From: Hyphomicrobiales bacterium
GTDB taxonomy: Bacteria > Pseudomonadota > Alphaproteobacteria > Rhizobiales > Rhizobiaceae
Direction: 5' to 3'
Assembly: GCA_900474095.1 (NCBI GenBank)
Contig: UCOA01000072.1
Span: 1-49,961 of the forward strand
Length of the DNA: 49,961 nt
The notes beneath the pieces are model-generated. The model was not told the DNA's origin. It did no database searches and saw nothing but the letters and a program-made list of their open reading frames with translations. Both the position numbers and the translations under genes were made by a program. Of this stretch, positions 17,962-26,399 are shown one piece after another (within the stretch, counting starts at the first letter, position 1; the number at the start of each line of letters is the position of its first letter).

Positions 17962-18594
17962 ATGTTAACGGGAGTGGTAACGCGGATTCTCCGGAAACGA
18001 AAAAGCCTTGCCGTGCAAGCCGTTTTCCTGGCCACCCACGCGTGGGCCGGCGGCGCGGTCGATCCTGCCTATGTGAAATCGCTGGCCGCCCCCGGAAAGG
18101 CGGTTCTGGTGGTCGAATACTATGACCCCGCAGGAAAGGTCGTGGGTCGAAAGGGGTTCGCCTCACCGAGCGGATTTCGCGCAAAGTCGCCCGTCGATAT
18201 CGCCGTCGATGCCGGAGTTGGTTTGCACCTGTATGGGCTTGAGCCCTGCCGGGGCGAGATGGTCAACCAGAGGGAAGGTTTTGCAGGTAGTTGTGGTGAC
18301 TTTGCGCGTCAGGAGCTGGATATCATGCTGAAAGCGGCCAAAGTCATCTTTTGCCGTGCGTTCCTAACCGAACGAAATGCGCCTCTGCAGGATGCCACCT
18401 GCTTCGGATACTACAATTATCCGGGCACCCTGGACGCGGTCGACAACCTTGAGGAAGAACTGGTTTCGCTTGGAGCCCTTCGACTGTCGAAAAAGCAGGA
18501 CGGTGCTCTGATGCGACCGGATCTTGCCGACGCAGAGAGAATCGGGCGGGCCGGATTTGGCATGTGGGCTGATCCGAGGGTGGCGGCGCAATGA
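17962..18594 (+). CDS. Exported degenerate nuclease-like protein, first of three tandem copies
   Basis: A 210-aa protein with an N-terminal signal (LAVQAVFLATHAWA). The central LHLYGLEPCRGE segment followed by CGDFARQELDIML matches the position of the IRLxGIDAPE and CGxxAxxxL motifs of staphylococcal-nuclease (thermonuclease) fold proteins, but the catalytic Asp, Glu and Arg residues are not kept. The C-terminal ADAERIGRAGFGMW resembles the A-Q-x-x-A-x-x-x-x-G-x-W end of SNase domains. It overlaps the next paralogue by 4 nt. Role unknown; export and linkage suggest an accessory of the T4SS. Confidence 0.6.
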   Translation: MLTGVVTRILRKRKSLAVQAVFLATHAWAGGAVDPAYVKSLAAPGKAVLVVEYYDPAGKVVGRKGFASPSGFRAKSPVDIAVDAGVGLHLYGLEPCRGEMVNQREGFAGSCGDFARQELDIMLKAAKVIFCRAFLTERNAPLQDATCFGYYNYPGTLDAVDNLEEELVSLGALRLSKKQDGALMRPDLADAERIGRAGFGMWADPRVAAQ

Positions 18595-19130
18595 AGCCTG
18601 TCCTGATCAAGGGCGCGATTGCGGCCGCCCTTTCCGTGACCTTAGCCCAGGCTGCGCCTGCGGGTTACTTCGAGCTCTCGCAAGGCGCCGTGTTCGAAAC
18701 GGGAGACACCGTCGTTACCGGGGGCAAACGCATCCGGCTCTATGGGCTCCAGTCCTGTTTGCGAGGCACGTCCTACACTGACCGGTCAGGAACCAGGCGC
18801 GATTGCGGCGAAGCGTCGATCGCAGTTCTGGCCGCCTTTATCAAGGACACAAATCCCGTCTGTGCTCCGGTGGCCGAACAGAACGATCTAACATTTGTCG
18901 TATGCTACGCCACGGTCGGAAACCAGCGTCTAGACCTCGCAATGATGATGATCACGGAGGGATACGGCTTCGCGACCCTGAAAGCCGACGGACTTCCGGT
19001 TCATGCTCCCTATGCTGTCGCTGAGCAGGACGCACGCGAGAGGCGAAGAGGGCTCTGGCGGTTCTCGGACGTCAAGCATCCTGCGGTTTTCCTCAGTCAT
19101 GCGGCGAAGAACGCGCAGAGGGACCCATGA
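18591..19130 (+). CDS. Exported thermonuclease-like protein, second of three
   Basis: A 179-aa protein with a signal peptide (ALSVTLAQA-AP). It follows the SNase fold: GGKRIRLYGLQSCLRG replaces the IRLxGIDAPE motif, CGEASIAVLAAFI matches the CGxxAxxxL helix, LDLAMMMITEGYGFA the DLNxxMVxxGWA strand-helix, and YAVAEQDARERRRGLWRF the C-terminal motif. This last motif is complete, so the family assignment is strong. The metal-binding Asp of the DAPE motif and the Arg before the DL segment are absent, so nuclease activity is doubtful. It overlaps both neighbours by 4 nt. Confidence 0.75.
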   Translation: MKPVLIKGAIAAALSVTLAQAAPAGYFELSQGAVFETGDTVVTGGKRIRLYGLQSCLRGTSYTDRSGTRRDCGEASIAVLAAFIKDTNPVCAPVAEQNDLTFVVCYATVGNQRLDLAMMMITEGYGFATLKADGLPVHAPYAVAEQDARERRRGLWRFSDVKHPAVFLSHAAKNAQRDP

Positions 19131-19795
19131 TCCGGACGGTGATTTTCGCTCTTTCCGTTTTGATGGCTTCCGGCGAGGCCAGGGCCACCGACGTGATCGG
19201 TGGTTCGTCGGACAAACAGGTGGTTGCCCGACAAGGTACGCTAAAGGGGCAAGTGGCTGTGATCGATGGACGAACGCTGTGGTTCGGCAACCACCGGATG
19301 CTTGTACAGCTGAGCGAAATCGACAGCTGTGAACTGCCGCAATGGGCCTTTGATCCAAGGGCAAGCCAATCCATCAATAGGACTCTCGCCCCGGTGCCAT
19401 GCGGCGCCCTTGCTAAAGCTTGGTTGAAGCGCACGGTTGGCGAACACGTCGTCAGCTGCAGCTTTATCGTTCAGGATCCTTCTGATTTGGCGAGCGGCGT
19501 CTGCAAGGCAAGCGGCCTGGATCTCTCTCACGAAATGCTGCGCGTCGGATGGGCGAGACTGATCACGCCAGTGCGCAACAGGCGATACCTTGAGGCACAA
19601 AGCCATGCCGTCGCCGCCCGTTATGGGATGTGGGCGACCTATGTGCTCGACATGGCCGAGTGGCGTCAAAAGGCAATCGACAAGACGGTGGGTCGCCGAC
19701 CCCTGGCGGATCTCAACCTGCTGTCCGAGCGCCGTAGCGAGATTTCACCGCCGTTCATGGACGCCCGACGCCAGCCGTCTCGTCACGACCGATAA
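19127..19795 (+). CDS. Exported thermonuclease-like protein, third of three
   Basis: A 222-aa protein with a signal peptide (LSVLMASGEARA). VAVIDGRTLWFG stands where active nucleases have IDGDT, VQLSEIDSCELP where they have RLxGIDAPE, and CGALAKAWLKRTVG and LDLSHEMLRVGWARL follow. One Asp and the Glu of the core motif remain, but the second Asp and both catalytic Arg are changed. Cysteines are numerous, suggesting disulfides in the periplasm. It is the last of the three overlapping paralogues; the next gene follows after 27 bp. Confidence 0.7.
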   Translation: MIRTVIFALSVLMASGEARATDVIGGSSDKQVVARQGTLKGQVAVIDGRTLWFGNHRMLVQLSEIDSCELPQWAFDPRASQSINRTLAPVPCGALAKAWLKRTVGEHVVSCSFIVQDPSDLASGVCKASGLDLSHEMLRVGWARLITPVRNRRYLEAQSHAVAARYGMWATYVLDMAEWRQKAIDKTVGRRPLADLNLLSERRSEISPPFMDARRQPSRHDR

Positions 19796-19822
19796 TCGTT
19801 CGACGCTTTGAAGGAAACTTCT

Positions 19823-20374
19823 ATGAAATATCTGCTCGCATCGATGATCTTTGTCACGTTCGCCGGTTTTGTGGTGTCGCCTTCCAAGGCCAACGAATGG
19901 GGCTGCGCAGTCCTCCTTTGCGCGGCGTCCTCCAATCCGTCCTGGCACGGCGTTCCGGCATGTCATCCCCCGATGGAGAAACTGATATCCGCGATGAAAA
20001 GGCCCGGTTTTTCCTGGCCAACCTGCCCCGAAGGGGGCGCCGACAAACCAGGTTATGAGAAATATGCGGAGTGCCCGGCGGGTTGGACACCAACCACCGG
20101 CGACGATGGGCGGGGTCAGGGATTTTCGCGTGAACAATCGCAGTGCGCGCGCAAAGTGACGACCTGCAAAGGCGGACGCAGCTCTTCCGGGTTCTCAGGC
20201 CGCAGCCGCACCGAGAAGACCGCCGACGGCGTCACGCGGGTCTTCTCCAGAAATAATGCGTGCGTTTTCACGGAATTTAGGCAGCGACCCAGGCGCAGCG
20301 ATCCCTATTATTTCGATATTAGGGGCGGCGCGACTGATCGGTCAGATCGGTTCTGGTTTAATCTGCAAAAATGA
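19823..20374 (+). CDS. TrbM/KikA-like exported cysteine-rich protein
   Basis: A 183-aa protein from ATG 19823 with AAGGAA upstream. A signal peptide (ASMIFVTFAGFVVSPSKA) is followed by EWGCAVLLCAASSNPSWHGVPACHPPMEKLI. This matches the pattern of TrbM/KikA-type conjugation proteins, where a Cys-rich segment near the start of the mature chain reads C-x3-LLC and then P-x-C-x-P. The C-terminal half is Arg/Ser-rich and not recognised. TrbM/KikA proteins accompany conjugative T4SS operons, so this supports a mating role, though their function is poorly known. Confidence 0.55.
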   Translation: MKYLLASMIFVTFAGFVVSPSKANEWGCAVLLCAASSNPSWHGVPACHPPMEKLISAMKRPGFSWPTCPEGGADKPGYEKYAECPAGWTPTTGDDGRGQGFSREQSQCARKVTTCKGGRSSSGFSGRSRTEKTADGVTRVFSRNNACVFTEFRQRPRRSDPYYFDIRGGATDRSDRFWFNLQK

Positions 20375-20542
20375 CCCGGGTTGAAACGAGCGGTCCAGAG
20401 CGGTCCGGCGGCATGTGCAAGCTTCACCGGGGTCGAATCTGAAACATCGTTTCAATTGACCACCCCCAACGAAGTGCAGCATAGCCATTTGGCCGCATCG
20501 TAATGTATGACTCGGCGCCTTGCGGGATTGGGTTAGTGGGAT

Positions 20543-21022
20543 ATGACGACAAAATTGGAAAGTCACATCGCGGACTTGGGACTGGTGATGACATCGGATC
20601 CTGAAAATGAAAAGCCTGTCTACCGTCGGGAAGGTTTCGAGGGTATCTCTGCGTTCGCGCAGCTCGATGACAAGGTCGGCGAGGCCCTCAGGAATTGTCG
20701 CCACAGCAAGAACCTGAGCAGAGCTGAGCTCGCAACGCTCGTTGGCTTGAGTGAGCAGGTCTACGGCCGGTATGAACGCAATTCATCGAAGATGCATGTC
20801 AGCAGGCTGATCCATCTAAGCGAGGTTTTGGGCGTCTCACCGCTTGAAATGCTTTTTGCGGCAGCACCCCATTTATGGGGCGCGACCGAAAAGGAAGCCG
20901 ACACCCGCTTTCGAATGATGAAACTGCTGGAAGATCTTCCGAATGACACGATGGCATCGATCGTCACACTTCTCGAGACAGTTTCCGTTCTTCAGGAAGG
21001 GGCCACGACACCCAGCAAGTGA
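20543..21022 (+). CDS. XRE-family helix-turn-helix regulator
   Basis: A 159-aa protein with a central HTH_3 domain (about residues 40-95): VGEALRNCRHSKNLSRAELA, TLVGLSEQVYGRYERNSS and LIHLSEVLGVSPLEMLF, the classic Cro/CI pattern. The N-terminal ~35 residues and the C-terminal tail (about 100-159) are of unknown function; the tail may dimerise. It sits at the far end of the divergent operon and may control the T4SS region. It is preceded by 168 bp without a gene and has no strong Shine-Dalgarno. Confidence 0.8.
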   Translation: MTTKLESHIADLGLVMTSDPENEKPVYRREGFEGISAFAQLDDKVGEALRNCRHSKNLSRAELATLVGLSEQVYGRYERNSSKMHVSRLIHLSEVLGVSPLEMLFAAAPHLWGATEKEADTRFRMMKLLEDLPNDTMASIVTLLETVSVLQEGATTPSK

Positions 21023-21043
21023 GTTGCGTGCCATGCCGCCGTG

Positions 21044-21340
21044 TTACCGGAGATGGTCGACCGTTTCTTGGATTGTAGCGATCGTGGTTGTGTCAAAAGA
21101 GCCCTTCGTACTGGCCAGGAAATAGACGAGATAAATCAGCTTGACCTGTGCGTCGCGGACAGAGGCCGGTCGCCAGCGTATTATCTCGTTGCGGATCAAC
21201 TCCTCTTCGGCCACCGCCTGCGCGAGTTTTCCGCAATTGGCGCCGCTGGCGACATCCTGCCTTAGGGTTTTCACCGACGCGACGATGTTTGCGTGATGCA
21301 CCGTTAGCCAAAACAGGTTCTTGGCGGGACAATCGTTCAT
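21044..21340 (-). CDS. Small hypothetical protein
   Basis: A 98-aa protein I do not recognise. The ATG at 21340 has a good AAGGTGA upstream. The composition is that of a folded, mostly helical soluble protein (NIVASVKTLRQDVASGANCGKLAQAVAEEELIRNEIIRWRP) and the sequence is rich in typical coding third positions. It ends just past the convergent XRE gene, with 21 bp between them. It may be the last gene of the alpha-oxoamine synthase transcript (54 bp after it on the same strand), or separate. Confidence 0.5.
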   Translation of the reverse strand: MNDCPAKNLFWLTVHHANIVASVKTLRQDVASGANCGKLAQAVAEEELIRNEIIRWRPASVRDAQVKLIYLVYFLASTKGSFDTTTIATIQETVDHLR

Positions 21341-21394
21341 CGGATCACCTTGGTTGGCTTCAAGCCGCTCGTGGATATTCTGCTTGTTTGTCGC

Positions 21395-22639
21395 TCATGC
21401 GCCGGCGTGGCGGATCTCTTGCCTGATCCCGTCGATTGCGACGCAGAGATCCCTGATCTGCTGCTCCGTATGTGAGGCAGTCAGGCAGATTCGTAAGCCT
21501 GCCTCGCCACGGGAGACGGTCGGAAAGAAAATTGCCGACGCATAGAATCCGAGCTGCAGCAGTTGCCTTGCCGCAGCGACGGAAAGTAGCTCGTCTCCCA
21601 ACCGTATGGTTCGGATCGGCAGGTCGCTTGCCATGTCCGTTGTCGGGATCAGCCGGTCAAGGAGTGCAAGGTTTCGCCTCAACGTCTCCTGCCGCAGGGC
21701 GAGCTCATCCGTTCGATGAATTCGAGCCGACGCCTGTGCCGCGCCGATCGCCGCCGTGTTCAAGGATGCCGAGAACGCGTGGGCGACCGCAAAGCGTCTG
21801 AACAACAACTCCTGTGCAGCGGTTCCCAGCATCAACATGCCGCCGGAGGCGCCAAAGCCCTTGCCGAGTGATGCAGCGACGATCGTCCGCTCGCCAAGCT
21901 CGTCAAACACGGATCGCGCAAAACCTGAGCCATTCTCACCGATGATGGAAATCCCGTGTGCGTCATCGATGTAAAGAAAGAGACCGTACTTCTCCTGAAG
22001 CGCACGAAGTTCGGCAAGAGGAGCGCTTCCGCCCATCGAATAGGCACCATCACAAACATAAGCGACGGACCTATGGGTACGGCACAGTGCCTCGAGTGCC
22101 GCGAGGTCATTGTGAGGGATCGTTTCCACCCCGGTTTCTCCTGCGACCGTTCCCTTGTGGTGCGCAAGCGTCGCATGAGCAAGGCGATCGAATGCGATCA
22201 GCGGCTTTTGGCCTGCCGTCAGGTGACCCGAGGCAAGCAACGGCAAGGCACTCATGTTGGCTGCAAGGACCGTGGTGAATGTCACGACCCGTGCGCGGAA
22301 CAGCTCGGAAAGATTTTCTTCAAGTTCGCCGAGAATGCTGAAATTGAGGCGTGTCCGAGCGCAAGACCAGTGCAGGGAGCCAGCTTCACTGACCGCCTGC
22401 GCCGCGCCGGCGACGATGCCGGGGTGGTTGTCGAGACCGAGATAGGAGCACCGCACGAAGTCGACGACCGTTGAATCGTCATGGGCCAGCCGGACGCTGC
22501 GATCTGCAAGTGGCATCGCATACAGCGCCATGATGCCCTGGTAGTGGGCGGCATCGAAATTGGAAGCAGCCGCGCTGATCATCGCCGCTGTATTGCGAAA
22601 CTGACTCTGGCGGCTGGTGGGTTGGGATGTATGGCTCAT
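21395..22639 (-). CDS. Alpha-oxoamine synthase family PLP enzyme (BioF/KBL/CqsA-like)
   Basis: A 414-aa fold-type I PLP enzyme; start ATG 22639 is preceded by AAAGAGA. It has the family order: VDFVRCSYLGLDNHP (about 59-73), the cofactor-stacking region, VAYVCDGAYSMGGSAPL (192-208), DDAHG (225-229) and the PLP lysine in SLGKGFGASGG (K260). Members condense an amino acid with an acyl thioester: BioF (biotin), KBL (2-amino-3-ketobutyrate), SPT (sphingolipid), and CqsA/LqsA, which make alpha-aminoketone/hydroxyketone signals. No other biotin gene is present. The partner here is a response regulator gene just upstream, a setting closer to a signal or specialised-metabolite synthase than to BioF. 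Substrates unknown. Confidence 0.8.
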   Translation of the reverse strand: MSHTSQPTSRQSQFRNTAAMISAAASNFDAAHYQGIMALYAMPLADRSVRLAHDDSTVVDFVRCSYLGLDNHPGIVAGAAQAVSEAGSLHWSCARTRLNFSILGELEENLSELFRARVVTFTTVLAANMSALPLLASGHLTAGQKPLIAFDRLAHATLAHHKGTVAGETGVETIPHNDLAALEALCRTHRSVAYVCDGAYSMGGSAPLAELRALQEKYGLFLYIDDAHGISIIGENGSGFARSVFDELGERTIVAASLGKGFGASGGMLMLGTAAQELLFRRFAVAHAFSASLNTAAIGAAQASARIHRTDELALRQETLRRNLALLDRLIPTTDMASDLPIRTIRLGDELLSVAAARQLLQLGFYASAIFFPTVSRGEAGLRICLTASHTEQQIRDLCVAIDGIRQEIRHAGA

Positions 22640-22748
22640 ATGACAATCTCTTTCGCTACCTATGCGAGAAGAAGGCCACGGCACACAAGGAATGACAACG
22701 AAGCTTCTGTGAAAGAATATTCAAAATTTGTAGAAGGTGAAAACCGTT

Positions 22749-23459
22749 TCATTGGTCGTCGTCGGTGACATCTGCAACGTATCCGTTCGAGCGGATCGTT
22801 CGGATGATCGTCCGTCCGGTCGCCTGCGCAAGGGTGCGGCGGAGATTTGCAATATGAACATCGACAGTTCGGGGATTTACGTGATGGTTCGAGGGCCAGG
22901 CCGTTTCGATGAGATCAGCGCGTGAAAGAACCCGGCTCGGCGCTTCGAGCAGCCGCTTCAGCAATCGGAACTCGATCGGGCTCAGCTCAGCGCAGCCGGA
23001 CTTGCATCTGACGAGGCGCGTCTGCTCGTCGAGTTCGAGATCGCCAAAACGAAGCACCGGCCGTGACGGGGTTGGTGGCATCGTGGCACTCTTCGCCGTT
23101 CCCAAAATTGCACGCAGGTAAGAGAGGATCCTTTCGGGCGAAACGGGCCGCACGAACGCCTCGTCAATACCGGCTTTCAGAAGACCGAGATAACTGTGCT
23201 CGTCGCGGGCCGGAATGAGCGCAAGAAGCGGCAGCTGCGCTGTCGCAGGATTTGCCTTCAAAGCGATGCAGAACCTTGTTCCACCATCGATATTGTCGCC
23301 GGTGTCGACAAGCACTGCGACAACGGTCCGCACGTCAGAGGCCGCGACAGCGTCGAAATCTTGGGCCAGCAATACACGAAAACCCGCCACTGCCAGGATA
23401 TGGCTCATCAGGATGTAGAAGTCTGGATCTTTGGAATGGATAATCACGAGGTTGGTCAT
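22749..23459 (-). CDS. OmpR-type response regulator with atypical receiver
   Basis: A 236-aa two-domain protein. The N-terminal receiver (about 1-120) keeps acidic residues in HSKDPD and a candidate phospho-Asp in VLVDTGD. The conserved Thr of strand 4 is replaced (ALIPARD), and the invariant Lys of strand 5 is Arg (FVRPVSP), so phosphorylation may be weak or absent. The C-terminal winged helix (about 135-230) contains LSPIEFRLLKRLLEAPSRVLSRADLIE and VNPRTVDVHIANLRRTL, a canonical OmpR/PhoB DNA-binding domain. No histidine kinase is nearby. It lies 109 bp upstream of the oxoamine synthase on the same strand. Confidence 0.88.
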   Translation of the reverse strand: MTNLVIIHSKDPDFYILMSHILAVAGFRVLLAQDFDAVAASDVRTVVAVLVDTGDNIDGGTRFCIALKANPATAQLPLLALIPARDEHSYLGLLKAGIDEAFVRPVSPERILSYLRAILGTAKSATMPPTPSRPVLRFGDLELDEQTRLVRCKSGCAELSPIEFRLLKRLLEAPSRVLSRADLIETAWPSNHHVNPRTVDVHIANLRRTLAQATGRTIIRTIRSNGYVADVTDDDQ

Positions 23460-23499
23460 GGCACTGGTGAAGCCCCCTTGAGCGGACTGTGTCTTGGGA

Positions 23500-23535
23500 G
23501 CCGGCCGTTTGATCGTTTTATAATAATCGGCCGGC
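23500..23535. other. Strong intercistronic hairpin
   Basis: A perfect 8-bp GC stem, GCCGGCCG at 23500-23507 and CGGCCGGC at 23528-23535, closes a 20-nt AT-rich loop. It lies in the 102-bp gap between the binding-protein gene and the response-regulator gene. No long T run follows on the minus strand, so it looks more like an RNA-stability or attenuation element than a full terminator. It may set different expression levels for the transporter and the regulator/synthase pair. Confidence 0.6.
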
Positions 23536-23561
23536 GAAGCTGTCGGGGTGGCGCTCGCGGA

Positions 23562-24626
23562 TCATCGCACCCAGTTGTTCCACCGCCGCAGCAGCATGGC
23601 GGCATTGGCGTTGATCCAGGCTGCGTCGGGAATGATGACGCTATCCTTGATCTCCGCTGTCGTCGGCATGGATTTGCGGGCTTCCTCCGACATCAGGGAG
23701 ATCGCCTCCGTGCTCGGCGGTGTGCAAGATAAAACGTCGCAGGCCTTTGCCTGAACGGCGGGGTTGTCGAGCCAGAACGCAATGAGCTTCAGGGCATTGT
23801 CCCGGTGCGGCGCGCCTTTGACCAGTGCAATCCTGTCACCAACGAGAAACGAGGCCTTGTAAGACCAGCCGATCGGCAAGCCATCATTCTTCATGGCTTT
23901 CGCCCGCGTCAGCCAGATCTGGCCGAGGTCATACTCGTTGTTGCGAAAGCCCTGCACGCTCTGATCACCGGTTTTCCACCAAAGCGTGACGTCATCGCGA
24001 ATTTCGTCGAGCTTGCGGAAGGCCCGATCAACATCAAGCGGGAAGAGCTTGTCTTTTTCGACCCCGTCGGCGAGAAGTGCTGCGGCAAGGACGCGCCAGG
24101 GGTCGTCGAAATTTGGAAACGCCCGGCCACCGGGAAATCTGCCAAGATCCCACATGTCTGCCCAGGTTTCGGGTGCCGCTTGCGCTCCCTCGTCCTTCCG
24201 GTAGACGAGCAAGGTCGCCGTCGACTGGAGGAGCGCGCCTCCCGCCTCGCAAGCGTTGGCCGCCAGATCCGCCTTGGTCGAAAAGCGCGCGCAAAAGGTA
24301 GTGAGGTCTTCGGTGACCTGGCGATGCGCCTCGGAGGCTGATTGGATTTCTCCGTCAAGATAAAGATCCCAGGTCACATTGCCCGACTTGACCATGGCCG
24401 CCGCCTTGGCGCGCATTTCAGCGTTTGTCGCAGATACGATGGTCACCGCGATGCCTGTGTCTTTGGTAAATGGATCAAACCACGCCTCCTTGAGAGCGCG
24501 GTCATAGGCGCCGCCGGTTGAGGCGATGACTACTTGGTCCTGGGCGTTCGCCGGGAGTTGGGTCATAAACGCGGTAGCGACGATGACCAGGCTACCCAGA
24601 CTGCATGCGTGCTGTCTACTTTTCAT
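23562..24626 (-). CDS. ABC transporter substrate-binding protein, polyamine (PotD) type
   Basis: A 354-aa periplasmic family-1/8 binding protein with a signal peptide (IVATAFMTQLPANA-QD). The mature start VVIASTGGAYDRALKEAWFDPFTKDTGIAV is typical of PotD/PhnS/opine-type binders, as is VTWDLYLDGEIQSA. Several Trp and Asp residues line the expected cleft (ETWADMWDLGRFPGGRAF, NEYDLGQIWLTRAKAM). The ligand could be a polyamine, an aminophosphonate, an opine or another small cation. It is the last transporter gene of the minus-strand operon, overlapping the permease by 4 nt. Confidence 0.85.
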   Translation of the reverse strand: MKSRQHACSLGSLVIVATAFMTQLPANAQDQVVIASTGGAYDRALKEAWFDPFTKDTGIAVTIVSATNAEMRAKAAAMVKSGNVTWDLYLDGEIQSASEAHRQVTEDLTTFCARFSTKADLAANACEAGGALLQSTATLLVYRKDEGAQAAPETWADMWDLGRFPGGRAFPNFDDPWRVLAAALLADGVEKDKLFPLDVDRAFRKLDEIRDDVTLWWKTGDQSVQGFRNNEYDLGQIWLTRAKAMKNDGLPIGWSYKASFLVGDRIALVKGAPHRDNALKLIAFWLDNPAVQAKACDVLSCTPPSTEAISLMSEEARKSMPTTAEIKDSVIIPDAAWINANAAMLLRRWNNWVR

Positions 24627-25513
24627 AGGTCTTCTACTCCTGCTTGAATTTGGGCGGTTCCGGTCTTCGCCAGAAGCTGGACGAAGCCGATCAGAAAAAG
24701 CGAGGCGACGACAACCACCGTGGATGCGGCCGCAATGACAGGCGTCAGATTGAAGTCGATATCTTCGAACATCTTGCGCCCAATCGATTTGCCGCCGACG
24801 TCCGAAATGAAGAACGCGACAGTTGCCTCGTCAAACGACGCAAGGAAGGAGAACACGGCTCCCGACGCGACACCTGGGGCAATGTTGGGCAAGGTGACAT
24901 GGAAAAAGGTCTTCGCCCGATTGGCGCCGCAATTCAGCGCCGCAAGCTCGAGCGCCGGGTCAAGCCGCTGCAGCGCTGCCGTCACGGTGATGACGACGAA
25001 GGGGACAGCAAGAACCGTGTGACCGATCAGAAAGCCGGTGAGGGTTCCGGTCAACTGCAGCGGCGAAAACACGAGGTAGAGCGCGACGCCGAGGACAATG
25101 TGAGGAACGACCATCGGACCCAGCGACAGCGCATGCAGCGCTGCCTTGAACGGCACATCCCCTCGGACGATGGCGAGTGCCGTCAGCGTGCCGACGACTG
25201 TCGCCGTCACCGAAGTGGCGATAGCGATGCGTAGGCTAAACCAGGTTGCCGCCATCCAGTCAGGGTCGCTGAAATAAGCAGCATACCATTTCCACGTCAT
25301 GCCTTGAGGTGGAAATTGGAGGTGCGACGTCGTGCTGAGCGACATTGGAATGATGATCAACGTCGGCAAGATGAGAAAGAAGAGGATCAGTGCCACGACG
25401 AACCCGGCCAGCAGGGTGAGAACGGCCTGTTTGGCAGGGCGACTTCGAAACCGACGCTTCGTCGCAGAATCGGTGGCAGCTTCTTGGGCCTGTATGTTTC
25501 GGTCAATGAACAT
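24623..25513 (-). CDS. ABC transporter permease, PotC type
   Basis: A 296-aa inner-membrane permease with six predicted membrane segments, beginning VLTLLAGFVVALILFFLILPTLIIIPMSLS, and a coupling loop around LDPALELAALNCGANRAKTFFHVTLPNIAPG, the EAA motif of BPD permeases. The PotC-like features are the N-terminal PMSLSTT and WYAAYFSDPDW. It overlaps the preceding permease gene by 11 nt. Confidence 0.87.
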   Translation of the reverse strand: MFIDRNIQAQEAATDSATKRRFRSRPAKQAVLTLLAGFVVALILFFLILPTLIIIPMSLSTTSHLQFPPQGMTWKWYAAYFSDPDWMAATWFSLRIAIATSVTATVVGTLTALAIVRGDVPFKAALHALSLGPMVVPHIVLGVALYLVFSPLQLTGTLTGFLIGHTVLAVPFVVITVTAALQRLDPALELAALNCGANRAKTFFHVTLPNIAPGVASGAVFSFLASFDEATVAFFISDVGGKSIGRKMFEDIDFNLTPVIAAASTVVVVASLFLIGFVQLLAKTGTAQIQAGVEDL

Positions 25514-26399
25514 TGTGAAATCCTTTGCTGAGCGACAGGGCCCTGCGGAACAGGAAGACGATCAGAAGAGCGTCGGACAGGAGAACCGTCGACAGTGCTG
25601 CTGCGAACGGCCAGTCCAGAAGAACGGTCGTTTGCTGACCGATGAGGGTGGCCATCAACATGGAACCCGGGCCGCCGATGAGGGCAGGAGTGATGTAGAA
25701 ACCGAGCGCGAGAACGAAGCAGAGGATGGCGCCGGCAAAAACGCCGGGCAGGCTCAGCGGCAAGGTGATCAAAAGGAAAGTCCGCACAGCACCCGCGCCG
25801 AGATTGGCGGCAGCGCGCGCCAAATCTGGTGGTAGCGTCCGCAACGTCGCATAGATCGGAAGAATGGCGAACGGCAAAAGGATATGCGTCATCGCCAAGA
25901 CGACAGCGCTCTGCGTGTAGAGGAGCTTAAGCGGGTGAACCGATAGTCCGGCGTCTTGCAGCACATCGTTGATGATGCCTTTTCTCTGCAAAAGAACGAT
26001 CCAAGCATACGACCTGATCAGAACCGACGTCCAGAGCGGCACGAAAACGCAGGCAGCTGTGATGAGTGCCGCCTTTCCCCGAAGCCGGGTCATGGCGAAA
26101 GCGACCGGATATCCGAGCACCAGGCAAAAGCCGGTGACGGCTGCGGCGGTTACCACGGTCGTTGTCATCACACCGAAGTAGAGGGCATCCTGTCCGAGCC
26201 GGATGTAGCTTTCGGCGCCATTTGTAAAACTGAGCGTCACGAGTTTGGCTAAAGGGTACAGGAAGCCGATTGCGAAAGTCGCAACCAGCGGGAGCGTCAA
26301 TAGCCACGAGGTGAGGGGCGCGAAGCGGCTGGCGTCGCGGGGTCGAGTGATGGTGGCAAGCCTGCTTGGCCTCTGAACGGACGCCTGGATGTTCATCAT
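25503..26399 (-). CDS. ABC transporter permease, PotB type
   Basis: A 298-aa permease with segments LTLPLVATFAIGFLYPLAKLVTLSF, VTAAAVTGFCLVLGYPVAFAMTRL and ALITAACVFVPLWTSVLIRSYAWIVLLQRKGIIN, a signature of PotB/FbpB-like proteins. The EAA loop is LPPDLARAAANLGAGAVRTFLLITLPLSLPGV. It overlaps the ATPase gene by 4 nt and the second permease by 11 nt, so all four transporter genes form one operon. Confidence 0.87.
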   Translation of the reverse strand: MMNIQASVQRPSRLATITRPRDASRFAPLTSWLLTLPLVATFAIGFLYPLAKLVTLSFTNGAESYIRLGQDALYFGVMTTTVVTAAAVTGFCLVLGYPVAFAMTRLRGKAALITAACVFVPLWTSVLIRSYAWIVLLQRKGIINDVLQDAGLSVHPLKLLYTQSAVVLAMTHILLPFAILPIYATLRTLPPDLARAAANLGAGAVRTFLLITLPLSLPGVFAGAILCFVLALGFYITPALIGGPGSMLMATLIGQQTTVLLDWPFAAALSTVLLSDALLIVFLFRRALSLSKGFHNVH

